64,000 nucleotides of DNA from Halostagnicola larsenii XH-48 (GTDB lineage: Archaea > Halobacteriota > Halobacteria > Halobacteriales > Natrialbaceae): positions 868,001 through 932,000 of the forward strand of contig NZ_CP007055.1 of assembly GCF_000517625.1 (NCBI RefSeq). Direction: 5' to 3'. How positions within the stretch are numbered: the stretch's first letter is position 1; every line of letters starts with the position of its first letter. Shown one piece after another: positions 50,818-60,993 of this stretch. The notes below the pieces were generated by a model, which made no database searches, was not told where the DNA came from, and saw only the letters and a list, made by a program, of their open reading frames with translations. A program made the position numbers and the translations under genes.

Positions 50818-50988
50818 CTATCTACTGTTATTCAGCAGTGGGACCGAGCCAGCGTCATCATAGGCGGCCATCAGTAAGCCGACTGCTTCGGGCTTCGAAG
50901 GCCGATAGCCCAGCTCGTCCTCGAGGTCGTCGAGCGCCTGCTCGAATCGATCGGCTTTCCCGCCAGTGAGGGTAATACAGTGTCTCAT
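50818..50988 (-). CDS. 56-residue protein after packaging ATPase (copy 2)
   Basis: Identical to 28535-28705. Confidence 0.55.
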   Translation of the reverse strand: MRHCITLTGGKADRFEQALDDLEDELGYRPSKPEAVGLLMAAYDDAGSVPLLNNSR

Positions 50989-51812
50989 TCGGTGTCATAG
51001 GGGCTTTTGAGGGTCTGGCCCTGCGACCCATAGTGTTTCGAGGCCATCGGTACGTCGCCCGTGTCGACCCGCTCGATCAATCCGGAGTCGTTCGATCGAA
51101 TCCACTCGCTTCCGATCGTGTTGCCAGCGTCGTTCGTAAACTTCCGGACTGGTAGGTTCTCGCCGTCAACGCGAATCCCGTCAGGGAGTTGGCTGACGTA
51201 ACTCGATCGCGTGTCGTGGACCTCTGAGGGGTAATCGACGCTGATCTTTCCGAGGTCGGCGTCGCTCGAGAAGCCGCCGAGGATCTGCTCGTCCCACTGG
51301 GCGATGATCGTCTCATCCATCTCCGAGAGCCGTTGCGTCACCCAGAGCGACGAGAGGCCTTCCCCGCGGCCCGTGGTGGCAGCTTTCGAAGTCGCTTCGG
51401 GGAAGCCCTGTTGTTGGGGCGCGGCGATGTGCGCCTCGTCGATCGCCGTCAGGATCTTCGCCTTCGGGTGGTTCTCATAGAGTCGACGGCAGGCCGCACA
51501 GACGTTGCCGACGACTTCCCGCCAGTCGTCCCCGTCGATCCGGTAGCGCGGGATCACGACTCGGCCAGCGTCCTCGAGGATGGCCGCCCACTGTGCCGGC
51601 GAGAGGTCGACCTCATTCGGCCCGGCGATGTACCAGCCGCACAGGTCCGTTGCGTCGGTCGCTGGGGGCACGCCGTCGACGAGCCCACGGTATTCGTCTT
51701 TGTAGTCGAGGATCGCCGCGTAGTCCTGCTCTGGAAGGTTCTTCTCGAGCCATAGCTGTGTGTTGTACGACTTCCCCCAGCCGCTTTTCGCGGCGAGCCC
51801 GACCCGAGACAT
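50985..51812 (-). CDS. genome-packaging ATPase (copy 2)
   Basis: Identical to 28702-29529. Confidence 0.85.
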   Translation of the reverse strand: MSRVGLAAKSGWGKSYNTQLWLEKNLPEQDYAAILDYKDEYRGLVDGVPPATDATDLCGWYIAGPNEVDLSPAQWAAILEDAGRVVIPRYRIDGDDWREVVGNVCAACRRLYENHPKAKILTAIDEAHIAAPQQQGFPEATSKAATTGRGEGLSSLWVTQRLSEMDETIIAQWDEQILGGFSSDADLGKISVDYPSEVHDTRSSYVSQLPDGIRVDGENLPVRKFTNDAGNTIGSEWIRSNDSGLIERVDTGDVPMASKHYGSQGQTLKSPYDTE

Positions 51813-51989
51813 CTACTGTCCCTCGGTTGTCTCCTCGGGTGGTTCTGGCTCCTCGAGCACGACGACGTCCGGGCTCATACGCATCGCGCTCGTGGACCGA
51901 TTGCGCAGCCGGTGGCTCGCCTCGAGCATGAGCGCGACGACGACCGTCATCGCGCCGAGGATCGCCTTCGACAGGCGCTCGTCATTCAT
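51813..51989 (-). CDS. 58-residue membrane protein (copy 2)
   Basis: Identical to 29530-29706. Confidence 0.55.
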   Translation of the reverse strand: MNDERLSKAILGAMTVVVALMLEASHRLRNRSTSAMRMSPDVVVLEEPEPPEETTEGQ

Positions 51990-52563
51990 CGGTTTGGTTC
52001 ACCTCCTCGAGCGCGTCCGCCGCCCGATCGATGCCCTGTCCGACCGCTGCGAGGTTCCCGAGCAGGACCGTCGACGCCACGTTTTGGTGCTGATTCGGCT
52101 TCCAGATCACGACTCGAGTGACGAACTCGAGCACCGAGCAGTCGAATTGCTCGTTGATGTAGTGAGCGACGATCGCTGATCGCGGTCGCTCGTCGCCCTG
52201 CTTTCGATACGACTTCACGATTTTGTCGACTTCGGCGGCCCACTCGTCGCCCTCGAGGTCGAGATACCGGCGGGCCTGTTCGGCGTTGTCGATGTTCTCT
52301 GAAACGATTTCATCGAAGTAGAATCCCGGCACGTCGTCAGAGACGAGCGCCTGAATCATGCCCTTCATCGTCTCTTTGCGGTCCTCTTTTTCCGGGATGT
52401 GCTCGAGCGAGTCCAGCCCGATCACGTCGTGGAGTCGGACGACTTTCTCGATCAGTTCGATTTCCTTCTCGGCGATGAGGCCCGTTAGGAGGTCGCCCGC
52501 CTCGCCGTCGATCAGCTTCGACACCATGCCTTTCATCGCCTTCTGTCGCATTCCACCGATCAT
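51982..52563 (-). CDS. 193-residue virion-associated or assembly protein (copy 2)
   Basis: Identical to 29699-30280. Confidence 0.55.
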   Translation of the reverse strand: MIGGMRQKAMKGMVSKLIDGEAGDLLTGLIAEKEIELIEKVVRLHDVIGLDSLEHIPEKEDRKETMKGMIQALVSDDVPGFYFDEIVSENIDNAEQARRYLDLEGDEWAAEVDKIVKSYRKQGDERPRSAIVAHYINEQFDCSVLEFVTRVVIWKPNQHQNVASTVLLGNLAAVGQGIDRAADALEEVNQTDE

Positions 52564-53057
52564 TCTACCACCTCGAGGACCGAGCCGACGATTTCGGGAT
52601 TGCTCGCGAGCACGCTCATCGCGATGATCGATGTGCCGATGACGAGCGCCTGTCCGGGTGGCAGGTCCTCGGTCGCTCCGCGTTGTCGGACCCACTCGTT
52701 CATCGCTCGATCGAGCCCCAAGTCGCGGGCCATTTGCTCACCGATTGGTTCACCGTCGTGTTTCTCGATCACCGCGTTTGAGGTCGCAACGAGACCGCGA
52801 ACGTACATGTCGCCCATTGTCCCGCCCTCGTTGATGATCGCCCCTGCCGACGTGCTTTCGTCGGTGTCGGCTTCGTCGTCGGTGGCATCGTCCTCGAGGT
52901 CGTCGTTGACTGCATCAAGGTCGATGTCGATGGTCGCCTCGTCGTCAACCTCCGGCTTCGATTCCTCGTCGATGTCGTCGGCCTCTTCTCCGAGATCGTC
53001 GGGCGTCGGTTCCTCCTCGTCGTCGACAGGCTCGGTTTCGGCTTCGGTCTCCGCCAT
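52560..53057 (-). CDS. acidic protein with C-terminal membrane helix (copy 2)
   Basis: Identical to 30277-30774. Confidence 0.55.
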   Translation of the reverse strand: MAETEAETEPVDDEEEPTPDDLGEEADDIDEESKPEVDDEATIDIDLDAVNDDLEDDATDDEADTDESTSAGAIINEGGTMGDMYVRGLVATSNAVIEKHDGEPIGEQMARDLGLDRAMNEWVRQRGATEDLPPGQALVIGTSIIAMSVLASNPEIVGSVLEVVE

Positions 53058-53058
53058 T

Positions 53059-53640
53059 CTAGTCCTCCAATAGCGGCACTTCGTTCGTACTGCTCGAGTC
53101 GTCGTCCTCGCCAGTCGTCATCTCCGGGTTGCTCGAGCCGGAGCTACGGACCCGCAGGAAAACGATGACCGCGAAGATTACGGCAATGATCGCGACCGCG
53201 TACATCGGAGGGACGCTCGAGGGGAGCAGACCCCCCTTCGAGGCCCCCTGATCGCTGGTCGTCTGTTGGTCGTCGTCTGCCTCTCGTCCCTCGGTTTGCC
53301 TGGTCGTTTGCTGGTCGTATTCTTCGGGGCTAACCATGTCTTCCTCCTCGAGGGGGCCTTCACCCCCCTCGTCTGCCTGGTCGTTTGCCTCTTCCTGGGG
53401 GGTCTCTTCCTGGTCGTCTGCCTCGTCGTCGCTGGTCTCGTTCCCCTCGCCGTCCCCTGCTTCAGGGGCCTCGGGGGTGGTCGACCAGGCCCCCTCGTCC
53501 CTTGCTTGTCGGTGGTCTTCGTCGCTCATCGCGTTGATGTGGCCGTTCACCGCCTCCCTCGAGGCAAACGGTGGTTGGTCGTCATCCCATTCGTCTTCGT
53601 GCTTCTTGCACCCCTCAACGGGGCAGTAGTGGTCTGTCAT
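53059..53640 (-). CDS. C2H2-finger membrane-anchored acidic protein (copy 2)
   Basis: Identical to 30776-31357. Confidence 0.55.
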   Translation of the reverse strand: MTDHYCPVEGCKKHEDEWDDDQPPFASREAVNGHINAMSDEDHRQARDEGAWSTTPEAPEAGDGEGNETSDDEADDQEETPQEEANDQADEGGEGPLEEEDMVSPEEYDQQTTRQTEGREADDDQQTTSDQGASKGGLLPSSVPPMYAVAIIAVIFAVIVFLRVRSSGSSNPEMTTGEDDDSSSTNEVPLLED

Positions 53641-53644
53641 GATG

Positions 53645-54199
53645 TTACCAGTCGATGTCTGTCTCGGTCAGTTCCCGATCGCCCAGTTCCTCGAACTCGA
53701 CGAGAGACCGACCGCTTTCGATGTGAATTTCGTTGATCGCTGCCGCGGCTTCTTTCGCGTCGGCTATTCCGATCTGGTATCGAAGCCAAAGCTGCCGCAG
53801 AGCGCCGTAGATTTCACCGGGAAGATCGTCAGGGTCGTCGACTTCTTGGAGAGTAGCAATCTCGTCGTCATCGAAACCGCACGCCTCCTTTAGGAACTCG
53901 CAGGCGTCGTCTTCCCCATCCTCGCAGTAGTCTCGAGCCTGTCCGCACTGCTCGTTTCGAGCGCCTTCCACCGCTGCCAGTTGGCCGTCGACATCTTGCT
54001 CGTCATCGAGGCGATCGCCGTGTTCGTCTCTCCCTGCCGCTGCCTCGATCGTAGCATCCTCGATCACCCACTCGGGAGCACTCGAGGAGATCGCGACGGT
54101 CAGGAGGCGACGATCATCGTCACTGCACAGGTAGGACTCGTGTTCTTCACGGAAGCTGTCGGCGGCTGCCTTCGATCCGAACTCGACTCGTTCGGTCAT
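53645..54199 (-). CDS. 184-residue acidic protein (copy 2)
   Basis: Identical to 31362-31916. Confidence 0.5.
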   Translation of the reverse strand: MTERVEFGSKAAADSFREEHESYLCSDDDRRLLTVAISSSAPEWVIEDATIEAAAGRDEHGDRLDDEQDVDGQLAAVEGARNEQCGQARDYCEDGEDDACEFLKEACGFDDDEIATLQEVDDPDDLPGEIYGALRQLWLRYQIGIADAKEAAAAINEIHIESGRSLVEFEELGDRELTETDIDW

Positions 54200-54200
54200 C

Positions 54201-54389
54201 TCAGCGGAACTCCGCGACCGCCTCGCGTGCTTTCTCCGACGGCTCGCCATCGCCGAGGTACTTGTGACCGTGACCAGTGTCGCGGAAGCGGTAGACCGTC
54301 TCTTGGCCTGTTGCGTCGGTGAGCGTGACGACTCGAAACGTTTCCTGCTGGCCGTTCACTTTCCGATGGATCGTTTCGACTTCGGTCAT
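54201..54389 (-). CDS. 62-residue protein (copy 2)
   Basis: Identical to 31918-32106. Confidence 0.55.
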   Translation of the reverse strand: MTEVETIHRKVNGQQETFRVVTLTDATGQETVYRFRDTGHGHKYLGDGEPSEKAREAVAEFR

Positions 54390-54715
54390 GGGAACGTTGG
54401 ATACGTGCCCGTGACGAAGCGGGCGAGTCGGCTGTTCTTCGTCGTTCGATCATGCCCGTCGAAACCGCCATCGGGTCGTTTCTCGAGCAGTGATGAGCGC
54501 TCGAGGACATCCGTCAGGTCCGGAGTGACGTGCCAAGAGGTCTGTCCGGCGGGTGTTTCGACCCAGATCACCGGCCAGCCTTCGTGTAGGTACCAGCCGG
54601 CGGAGCCCGGCCACTGGATCGCGGCCAGCCTCGCGAAGCCGATCGCGAGCAGATTGCGATCGTGATAGACTTCGTCGATACTTTTCTCGTCGGGTGGAGG
54701 TTCTTCAGAACCCAT
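54386..54715 (-). CDS. 109-residue halovirus-type protein (copy 2)
   Basis: Identical to 32103-32432. Confidence 0.55.
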   Translation of the reverse strand: MGSEEPPPDEKSIDEVYHDRNLLAIGFARLAAIQWPGSAGWYLHEGWPVIWVETPAGQTSWHVTPDLTDVLERSSLLEKRPDGGFDGHDRTTKNSRLARFVTGTYPTFP

Positions 54716-54818
54716 ACTCAATAGGACTCGAGAAAGGAGATAGCAATCAGGAATATCATAGTCCCGTACTGGTGAGACTAATATTTAAACAGATTCAGTG
54801 CCTGTTAGGAATGTAGAC

Positions 54819-55007
54819 ATGCCGATCCATCAGTTGGTTCAAGTTGGTAGAACGTCGGGCGGTGTTGTGCTCCCGAAGAGCGAACTTCGGGCGCTTGGAT
54901 TGGTCGATGACGAGGGTCACGTGAAAGACCAGCCGGTACGGGTCACACGAACAGATGAAGGAACGTGGGAAGTAGCGTTAATCAACCCAAATGAGTATCC
55001 AAAATAG
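54819..55007 (+). CDS. SpoVT/AbrB-like protein (copy 2)
   Basis: Identical to 32536-32724. Confidence 0.7.
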   Translation: MPIHQLVQVGRTSGGVVLPKSELRALGLVDDEGHVKDQPVRVTRTDEGTWEVALINPNEYPK

Positions 55008-55030
55008 AATTTTGAAGTCAGTGTGAAAAT

Positions 55031-55264
55031 TCACTTATAGCCCTTATTATCAGATATCAGCCCTCTCACAAGGTAAAATAATGAACTAAATAGAATCACA
55101 AGACCAGTTATGAGTGCTGGGAATATAACAGAACTATTATTGACATTTGCCTGTTGGTTGAGTGTGTATAACGATGCTGTTTGTACCAAGAGAAGCATTG
55201 CAAGCGGAATAGCTAGTACTGCAATCCCTCGATAAAATTCTGTAGTAGAAACCTCACTTGACAT
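55031..55264 (-). CDS. two-TM membrane protein in cargo region (copy 2)
   Basis: Identical to 32748-32981. Confidence 0.55.
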   Translation of the reverse strand: MSSEVSTTEFYRGIAVLAIPLAMLLLVQTASLYTLNQQANVNNSSVIFPALITGLVILFSSLFYLVRGLISDNKGYK

Positions 55265-55369
55265 GCTTTATGTTTGGTTAATCTTTTAGATCAATCTGTC
55301 GATATCGAATATATTATTACCCATAGTATATCAGTAGATTTATAACATTTATTGTCCAAGGTATTTTTG

Positions 55370-56236
55370 ATGGTAGATATCACACGACGATCTTGCATCA
55401 AATCCATCGGAGGAATTGTTTCGTTAGCAACTGTTGCAAACACAAGTGTTGCAGCCCAAGATTCAGAATCAAATTTCCGAGAACAACTTGACCAGCTTAT
55501 CAGCCATGGCCGTACCGACGAAGCGAAGGACCTTCTTGAAAGTCACGATCTAAAATATGACATGCACAAGAATGAATATTCTATCTTAAATTCAACAACT
55601 CCTGAGGATTCTACCTCAAATTCAACAAACTCTGGTGGAGTCTCTACACAGGACTTCTATAATTATGGGGATTCAACAATTGAATATACACTCTCTGAAC
55701 TCCCCTCAGGCAAATATTTAGCAAATATCAATTGGGTATTAAAAGAAGATGATAATGCCTTACATGGAGCAGAAAGGCCTTATCCTAAAGACGGTGTTGC
55801 AATTGCATGGGAAGATAGCCAATGGGGATATGTTGATGAGAGCATAGACCGGCTAAATATACAGTATTGGTACGATGAACCAGGTGGCGATTTCAATAAT
55901 GCAGAAAGAGTAGAAGAGAATACTCCAGAATTGAAAAGTGGTCCATTTATGGAACCTGCAAACTCTGTGGGTATCCTAGTTGATGATCGGGGCCACCTAG
56001 GTATTGATGCAGACGAAATGCGTGGCCATCTCAGCCTGAAACTTCGTAAGCAGGATAGTCATATTGGCTCAGTGGGTATGAATTATTCACACAATTGGAC
56101 ACCCGCACATAAAGAAGTAGGTAATATTATCGGAAGCGTTGACTTCTCTGGTAAAGTTTCAAGTATCAGTGTTTCTGTTCCCTCAGGGGCCGATAAGTGG
56201 TCTAATTCGAAGGGTAGAGAAGTTTTGGAAAGTTAA
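55370..56236 (+). CDS. Tat-exported protein (copy 2)
   Basis: Identical to 33087-33953. Confidence 0.65.
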   Translation: MVDITRRSCIKSIGGIVSLATVANTSVAAQDSESNFREQLDQLISHGRTDEAKDLLESHDLKYDMHKNEYSILNSTTPEDSTSNSTNSGGVSTQDFYNYGDSTIEYTLSELPSGKYLANINWVLKEDDNALHGAERPYPKDGVAIAWEDSQWGYVDESIDRLNIQYWYDEPGGDFNNAERVEENTPELKSGPFMEPANSVGILVDDRGHLGIDADEMRGHLSLKLRKQDSHIGSVGMNYSHNWTPAHKEVGNIIGSVDFSGKVSSISVSVPSGADKWSNSKGREVLES

Positions 56237-56482
56237 ACATGAGCATATAGACCAATATATTAGATTCACACATTCCATAGTCTGTATGCACCCGTGAGAA
56301 TGCCAGAGTTTGTATTTGACTTGTGACTTGAGCCTACTGAGTACGCATATGTCTTTGTCATAATAGGCCTGTCCGAGAACCCGGTCTTCGAGGACATTTG
56401 GAGTGAGATTGGGGCTGATTTTCGTACTGATAACCCGATCCTTCATGTTCTGTTGGGACAAAACTGAGAATTGAGGACACTA

Positions 56483-57142
56483 ATGAGACTCAAGCCGTAC
56501 CCTCATCGTGAGGGCAAGCGAGTGTGGTTGGGCAATGACGAACTCGAGTCCGTGATCGGCCAAGCGAAGAACACTGAACAGACAATTGCGTTTTTACTGG
56601 CCGGGCGGTGTGGGCTGCGGCGTTGTGAGATCGTCCAAGTGACGCCCGCCGATGTTGTCGATACCCCGACTGGTACGCACATGCGAGTCTGGGAAGACGT
56701 TGCGAAACAGGAGCACTACCGTGAGCCTCCAATCTCCGATCGACTGGTGACGTATATCGACGCGCACACCGATGCCGCTGGTATTGGACCCGCTGATCCT
56801 ATTGTCGATGTCGCAGACAAGACAGTGTATCGCTGGGTACAGCGAGCTGCCGAACGGCTTCAGGCTGAAAGTGGCGATCGTGGCTGGTCGTTCCTTGACG
56901 TTCACGACCTTCGTCGGACTTGGGGAACGAATTTGCTCGAGCAAGGTGTGCTGCCGTCGGTTGTGATGGATTGGGGCGGATGGGATGACTGGGAGACGTT
57001 TCGCCACCACTACCTTGGTGAATTCTCACCAGAAGCGATTCGGCGTGAACGCGGTAAGGTAAATTATCTTGAAGGGCCAGTAAGTAGTAATTCAGAATCG
57101 AATCATAAGGAGATAGCGCCACCAGGAACAACTCCTACCTAA
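56483..57142 (+). CDS. catalytic-domain-only tyrosine recombinase (copy 2)
   Basis: Identical to 34200-34859. Confidence 0.75.
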   Translation: MRLKPYPHREGKRVWLGNDELESVIGQAKNTEQTIAFLLAGRCGLRRCEIVQVTPADVVDTPTGTHMRVWEDVAKQEHYREPPISDRLVTYIDAHTDAAGIGPADPIVDVADKTVYRWVQRAAERLQAESGDRGWSFLDVHDLRRTWGTNLLEQGVLPSVVMDWGGWDDWETFRHHYLGEFSPEAIRRERGKVNYLEGPVSSNSESNHKEIAPPGTTPT

Positions 57143-57212
57143 GAGTTTATAGTAGAAATATAGGTAAGTAATTTTACCCTAGAACTATACTCTTGTGACA
57201 TTATTCTCTTTT

Positions 57213-57851
57213 ATGGCTAATGAGCTACATATATCAAAAAGTGAACGGCGACGAATCGCAGTTGGTCAAGATCTCGAGTATCCCAGGTATTCAACGAAGA
57301 TAATTAATCTTGCTTGTCACACTGCGCAGGCTACAAGTCGTAAATCAGTTGGATCATTAGACGAGATTCTTGAGGAATTCGAATCTGAACACCCTGATGC
57401 GACTTTTGAAGATTGGGTGGCTTACTATAACGAGCGGTATAATGGCAAGGTAAAGGTCCAGAGATCAGCGAAGAAAACCTACGAAATGGTCGAAAATATG
57501 CGCGAAGCTATTGACCTCATTACATACGACATGGTCGAGCAGTGGGTTGAAGATCTTATTCTATACAAGTCGTACATGGGATTTGATGCCCGCGAGGTGA
57601 TTCTCCCAAAGCTCGGTCGCGAACTACAGATGGGATCGAGACTGGCAAGCCCCGAAGAGATGTCAGAAGGAATCAGCGGTTATCTTGGTGACCAGCCAAT
57701 TTGCTTGAGATCATTAAAGCACGATAAAGGTCCAGCGATGTATGAAGATGCTGGTGTACCAGTAGTATACTATGAGGAAACAAATTCAGGTGGATACAGG
57801 GTTGAGATGAAAGAATTGAGTCGGACCTTAGACGAATTTAAATCTAATTAA
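57213..57851 (+). CDS. MjaI-family restriction endonuclease homologue (copy 2)
   Basis: Identical to 34930-35568. Confidence 0.78.
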   Translation: MANELHISKSERRRIAVGQDLEYPRYSTKIINLACHTAQATSRKSVGSLDEILEEFESEHPDATFEDWVAYYNERYNGKVKVQRSAKKTYEMVENMREAIDLITYDMVEQWVEDLILYKSYMGFDAREVILPKLGRELQMGSRLASPEEMSEGISGYLGDQPICLRSLKHDKGPAMYEDAGVPVVYYEETNSGGYRVEMKELSRTLDEFKSN

Positions 57852-58521
57852 ACCCGTCTGTATGATGTAGGATCTCGTCATGGATATATTGTAAGAATTG
57901 CTCAGTCTCGAGGTTAGAAGGTTGGTATAAATCAAGATAGCCACTTTCTGTAATTGTCATTTTAGTTGAGAAATCGTCATACTCATATTCTAATCCTAAC
58001 TGGTTGAGTTTTGAGTGTGTCAAAACATCGCCAATATCACCATCTTCAAGAACGTTTTCCCCAAATACAGTTCCTTTCTTAGCCTGCCCATCATTTCCAT
58101 AAAACCCTGTCTGCCATTGATTTGCACTAGTATGCTCGTTTAAGAAGGAATAAAGATCTAAATTCGCACGCTCAGTAGTCGCATCTGTTTGTTCATTTAA
58201 CAGATCAAAAAAGAATTCACCAGAACCACTATCAATTACTGCAAATGAATCAGGAACTACAACAAATTCAGTATAATATGTGGTTTTTGATCGTTCTTCT
58301 GTAGATATTATGTCCCCTCCAGAGAATTCGAAAGAATCTATTTTCTCTACTCTCTGAATTGCAGCATGCCCCTGATATGCTGTCATACCGTTTGGACCTC
58401 TAAGCGGTTTTCGTATATCGAGTGCTCTATTCAACTCAAATTTTCCATCTTGTCGGCTTTTTTTAAATGATTGAGGTTCTTCGAAGCTTCCATCGACTAA
58501 ACCAATCACTCCAGAGTCCAT
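57844..58521 (-). CDS. unrecognised cargo protein, 225 aa (copy 2)
   Basis: Identical to 35561-36238. Confidence 0.6.
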   Translation of the reverse strand: MDSGVIGLVDGSFEEPQSFKKSRQDGKFELNRALDIRKPLRGPNGMTAYQGHAAIQRVEKIDSFEFSGGDIISTEERSKTTYYTEFVVVPDSFAVIDSGSGEFFFDLLNEQTDATTERANLDLYSFLNEHTSANQWQTGFYGNDGQAKKGTVFGENVLEDGDIGDVLTHSKLNQLGLEYEYDDFSTKMTITESGYLDLYQPSNLETEQFLQYIHDEILHHTDGFN

Positions 58522-58579
58522 GCCTCTATGGTATAACTACTGTTACTTAACATCTTAGGAATATAGAACATAGGGTAAA

Positions 58580-59077
58580 TTAGTCTATATTGATGTTTTC
58601 TGCAATAGCATAAAATCTGGCTGGCAATAGGTATAGAGAAATAATATAGTGGCCAATCAAGAAATAAATTAGGAAAGAAGCCATCGTTCTGAGTGGCAGA
58701 TCAACTGGAGCCAGCTTGTTCTTAGAGCTTATTAAGAATACGAGTACTATAACTAAGGTTGCCAACCCCAGAATAACAGCATACATTGTGTGGTTCCGTG
58801 TATTTTTGACCAATTTCTCTTCTCTCTCTGTGGGTTCGTCACTTACTCGGCCAATTAGCAAAAGCATTGCATTGATTGAGAAACCAATCAATATCGCTAT
58901 GGCAGGAATAAGAACTTCAGCTAAATCTCTTGTAAGATTCATTCCGCTAAGTATGAGTATTATGGATATTGCAGTAGGGATTACGCCAAAGATGATTACT
59001 GCCCTCTTTTTCGATGAGTCACTGACTAACGACTTATAGTGTTCTCGAACTATCGGGAGAATACTAAATAATCCCAT
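58580..59077 (-). CDS. four-TM membrane protein of cargo pair (copy 2)
   Basis: Identical to 36297-36794. Confidence 0.6.
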   Translation of the reverse strand: MGLFSILPIVREHYKSLVSDSSKKRAVIIFGVIPTAISIILILSGMNLTRDLAEVLIPAIAILIGFSINAMLLLIGRVSDEPTEREEKLVKNTRNHTMYAVILGLATLVIVLVFLISSKNKLAPVDLPLRTMASFLIYFLIGHYIISLYLLPARFYAIAENINID

Positions 59078-60054
59078 TAGAGTAATGGTTTACCTGGTAT
59101 TCCATCTTCATTGTGATCATCCAAGATATCGTTAGCAAAATCCCTTGCAACTTCCGACAGATCAGAACAGTCTGGGTGGCCTTGATTATCTAGATCGATG
59201 TCGTCTTTTTCAAAATCTAAAACCTGATTCATATTGACTTCCTCTTGAAAGAGTGATAGAGTTCTTTGTGAGCCATCGTCTTCAATTCTTAGTTTCCCAT
59301 CAGAGAATTCCTGATCTCGGATTGTAACAGCTGAACGTTCCGAATTGAAGAACACATCCTTCAGCTCGTCTACATTTACGGGGATGTTTCCACCAGCAGT
59401 CGAACTATCGAAAATCAGTTTCTCGTTAGCCTGCCCATAGCTTTTGAACGGCGACCCAAGTTGGTCATGAAGAGCTTTTGCTGAGCGTGTTTTTGTCAAC
59501 TCAAGTGAAAGGAGTCGGTCCGCGTTTTCTACCTTCTCATAGAGATCCTCTGTAACAACTGGATCATAATGGACCAGACAATTGCCTCGTTTCCCCATCC
59601 AGTCACTCACAACCTCTTCAAACGGCATTTTTGTCCCTAAATTGCCGATCTTTTCCAAAATCAGGAGTGCCCTTTTCTTGTTGTCCGATGGTAACACTAT
59701 TAGAAAATAATATGGAAGTACAACAGCGTCATCTGCCCCTCTGGCTTCTTCTTTCAGCGAGTCATCGTTAACATTCCTATGGTCTGCTCCTGTTCCATAT
59801 CTACCGGTTCGAAGAACACCCTCTATTATCTCATCATTTGAATTGGTATTTTTCACACTGAGTGTCTTCTCCATTTTTGGCAATTTCTCATAACCTGTAT
59901 TGTAATCGGAGCAGAAATTATCAAAGGCGTCTATTATATTGTTCACTGAAAAATCAGTACCTTCCCCCATCAGATTATTGAGCTGAACCCTCTCTTCAGG
60001 TTGGTACTTCTTTGTGAGATGTATCCAGTAAGGAATTAGTTTATGAGTCGCCAT
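59077..60054 (-). CDS. unrecognised soluble protein of cargo pair, 325 aa (copy 2)
   Basis: Identical to 36794-37771. Confidence 0.6.
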   Translation of the reverse strand: MATHKLIPYWIHLTKKYQPEERVQLNNLMGEGTDFSVNNIIDAFDNFCSDYNTGYEKLPKMEKTLSVKNTNSNDEIIEGVLRTGRYGTGADHRNVNDDSLKEEARGADDAVVLPYYFLIVLPSDNKKRALLILEKIGNLGTKMPFEEVVSDWMGKRGNCLVHYDPVVTEDLYEKVENADRLLSLELTKTRSAKALHDQLGSPFKSYGQANEKLIFDSSTAGGNIPVNVDELKDVFFNSERSAVTIRDQEFSDGKLRIEDDGSQRTLSLFQEEVNMNQVLDFEKDDIDLDNQGHPDCSDLSEVARDFANDILDDHNEDGIPGKPLL

Positions 60055-60182
60055 TTTGTTACTTGCCCCAAGATGTTATCATACCATAAAAGTTATTGCT
60101 CTAATTCATTTTCAAATAGAATGTTCATCACCGATCCTGTCTGAATTTTGTGTTATGACTCTTCAGAAGAATATGCTACGAG

Positions 60183-60473
60183 TCAATTACGAATCACTCG
60201 AGGAGATGGCCGAGGCCGGTTCTCAGCATCAAGCCGACCGTTGAGGTACTCTTGTCCGTTGCTGGTGATCTCGTACATGTTACTGCCCTCGAAAATCGGA
60301 GCAAGGAAACCTGCGTGAGAAAGCATCTGACACCGCTCTTTGACCCGCCCACGCGAAGCGTCGAACTTCATTACTCGAGACATGTGACGCGGTGTCGACC
60401 AGGAGTCCTCCGCAAGATGTTCTAAGATTCGCTCATCCAGCGTACACATCCAGCGGGCTGGCTTTCGACTCAT
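60183..60473 (-). CDS. phiH-repressor-like winged-helix protein 1 (copy 2)
   Basis: Identical to 37900-38190. Confidence 0.78.
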   Translation of the reverse strand: MSRKPARWMCTLDERILEHLAEDSWSTPRHMSRVMKFDASRGRVKERCQMLSHAGFLAPIFEGSNMYEITSNGQEYLNGRLDAENRPRPSPRVIRN

Positions 60474-60784
60474 TATGATTCAGAGGTTTCACTGGCGCTT
60501 GGACCACTGCTCGAGTTACCCTGATTAAGGAAAACTTCGTTTTCAGCGTCGTACTCCTCATCAAGATAGGCTTTTCCCACGTCCGTAATGACATACGCAC
60601 CATTTCCGATAGGCGTCAGTAATCCGTGTTCTGCAAGCTTCTTACATCGGCGAGAAACATGCGCATTCGAGACTCGAATACTCTCACTATCAGTGAGTTC
60701 GCCAACTGTGGCCCCCTCATTCTCACGAAGATACTCGAGGATGCGATCGTCCCATATTGTCATCCACGTTCCCGACTCTCTCAT
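60473..60784 (-). CDS. phiH-repressor-like winged-helix protein 2 (copy 2)
   Basis: Identical to 38190-38501, but its upstream region carries the copy 2 allele. Confidence 0.8.
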   Translation of the reverse strand: MRESGTWMTIWDDRILEYLRENEGATVGELTDSESIRVSNAHVSRRCKKLAEHGLLTPIGNGAYVITDVGKAYLDEEYDAENEVFLNQGNSSSGPSASETSES

Positions 60785-60859
60785 TACATTCTCTTAGGGA
60801 GACACTCACCTTTTTGTTCGGTTTTCTACCTAAATGAGTTTATTATCCTGATTAGGAGC

Positions 60860-60884
60860 ACCGATACATATATATAATATCGGT
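60860..60884. promoter_or_regulatory. palindromic promoter/operator, copy 2 allele
   Basis: Reads ACCGATA-CATATATATAA-TATCGGT. The outer 7-bp arms are now a perfect inverted repeat, while the inner palindrome of copy 1 is broken; the G-to-A change at 60874 lengthens the TATA-like run to TATATATAA, closer to a consensus TATA box. Confidence 0.55.
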
Positions 60885-60898
60885 TCTTTGTGCTGAGC

Positions 60899-60984
60899 AC
60901 GGAGCTACCAACGCGGGTGAAGATGACTCTTGTTGGCATGTGAGACCGGGCGGCGTTGCAGCGCCGCCCAGAAGGTAGCTCCGT
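60899..60984 (+). ncRNA. candidate three-way-junction RNA / 5' UTR (copy 2 allele)
   Basis: Same outer stem (60899-60909 with 60974-60984). The strong hairpin has loop TTGCAG (60956-60961), the exact reverse complement of the copy 1 loop CTGCAA. Confidence 0.5.
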
Positions 60985-60993
60985 TATCAGAGC

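Larger units (their letters stand above)
60785..60993. promoter_or_regulatory. divergent regulatory region of the provirus (copy 2 allele)
   Basis: Counterpart of 38502-38710 with four substitutions. All other bases of this interval match copy 1. Confidence 0.6.
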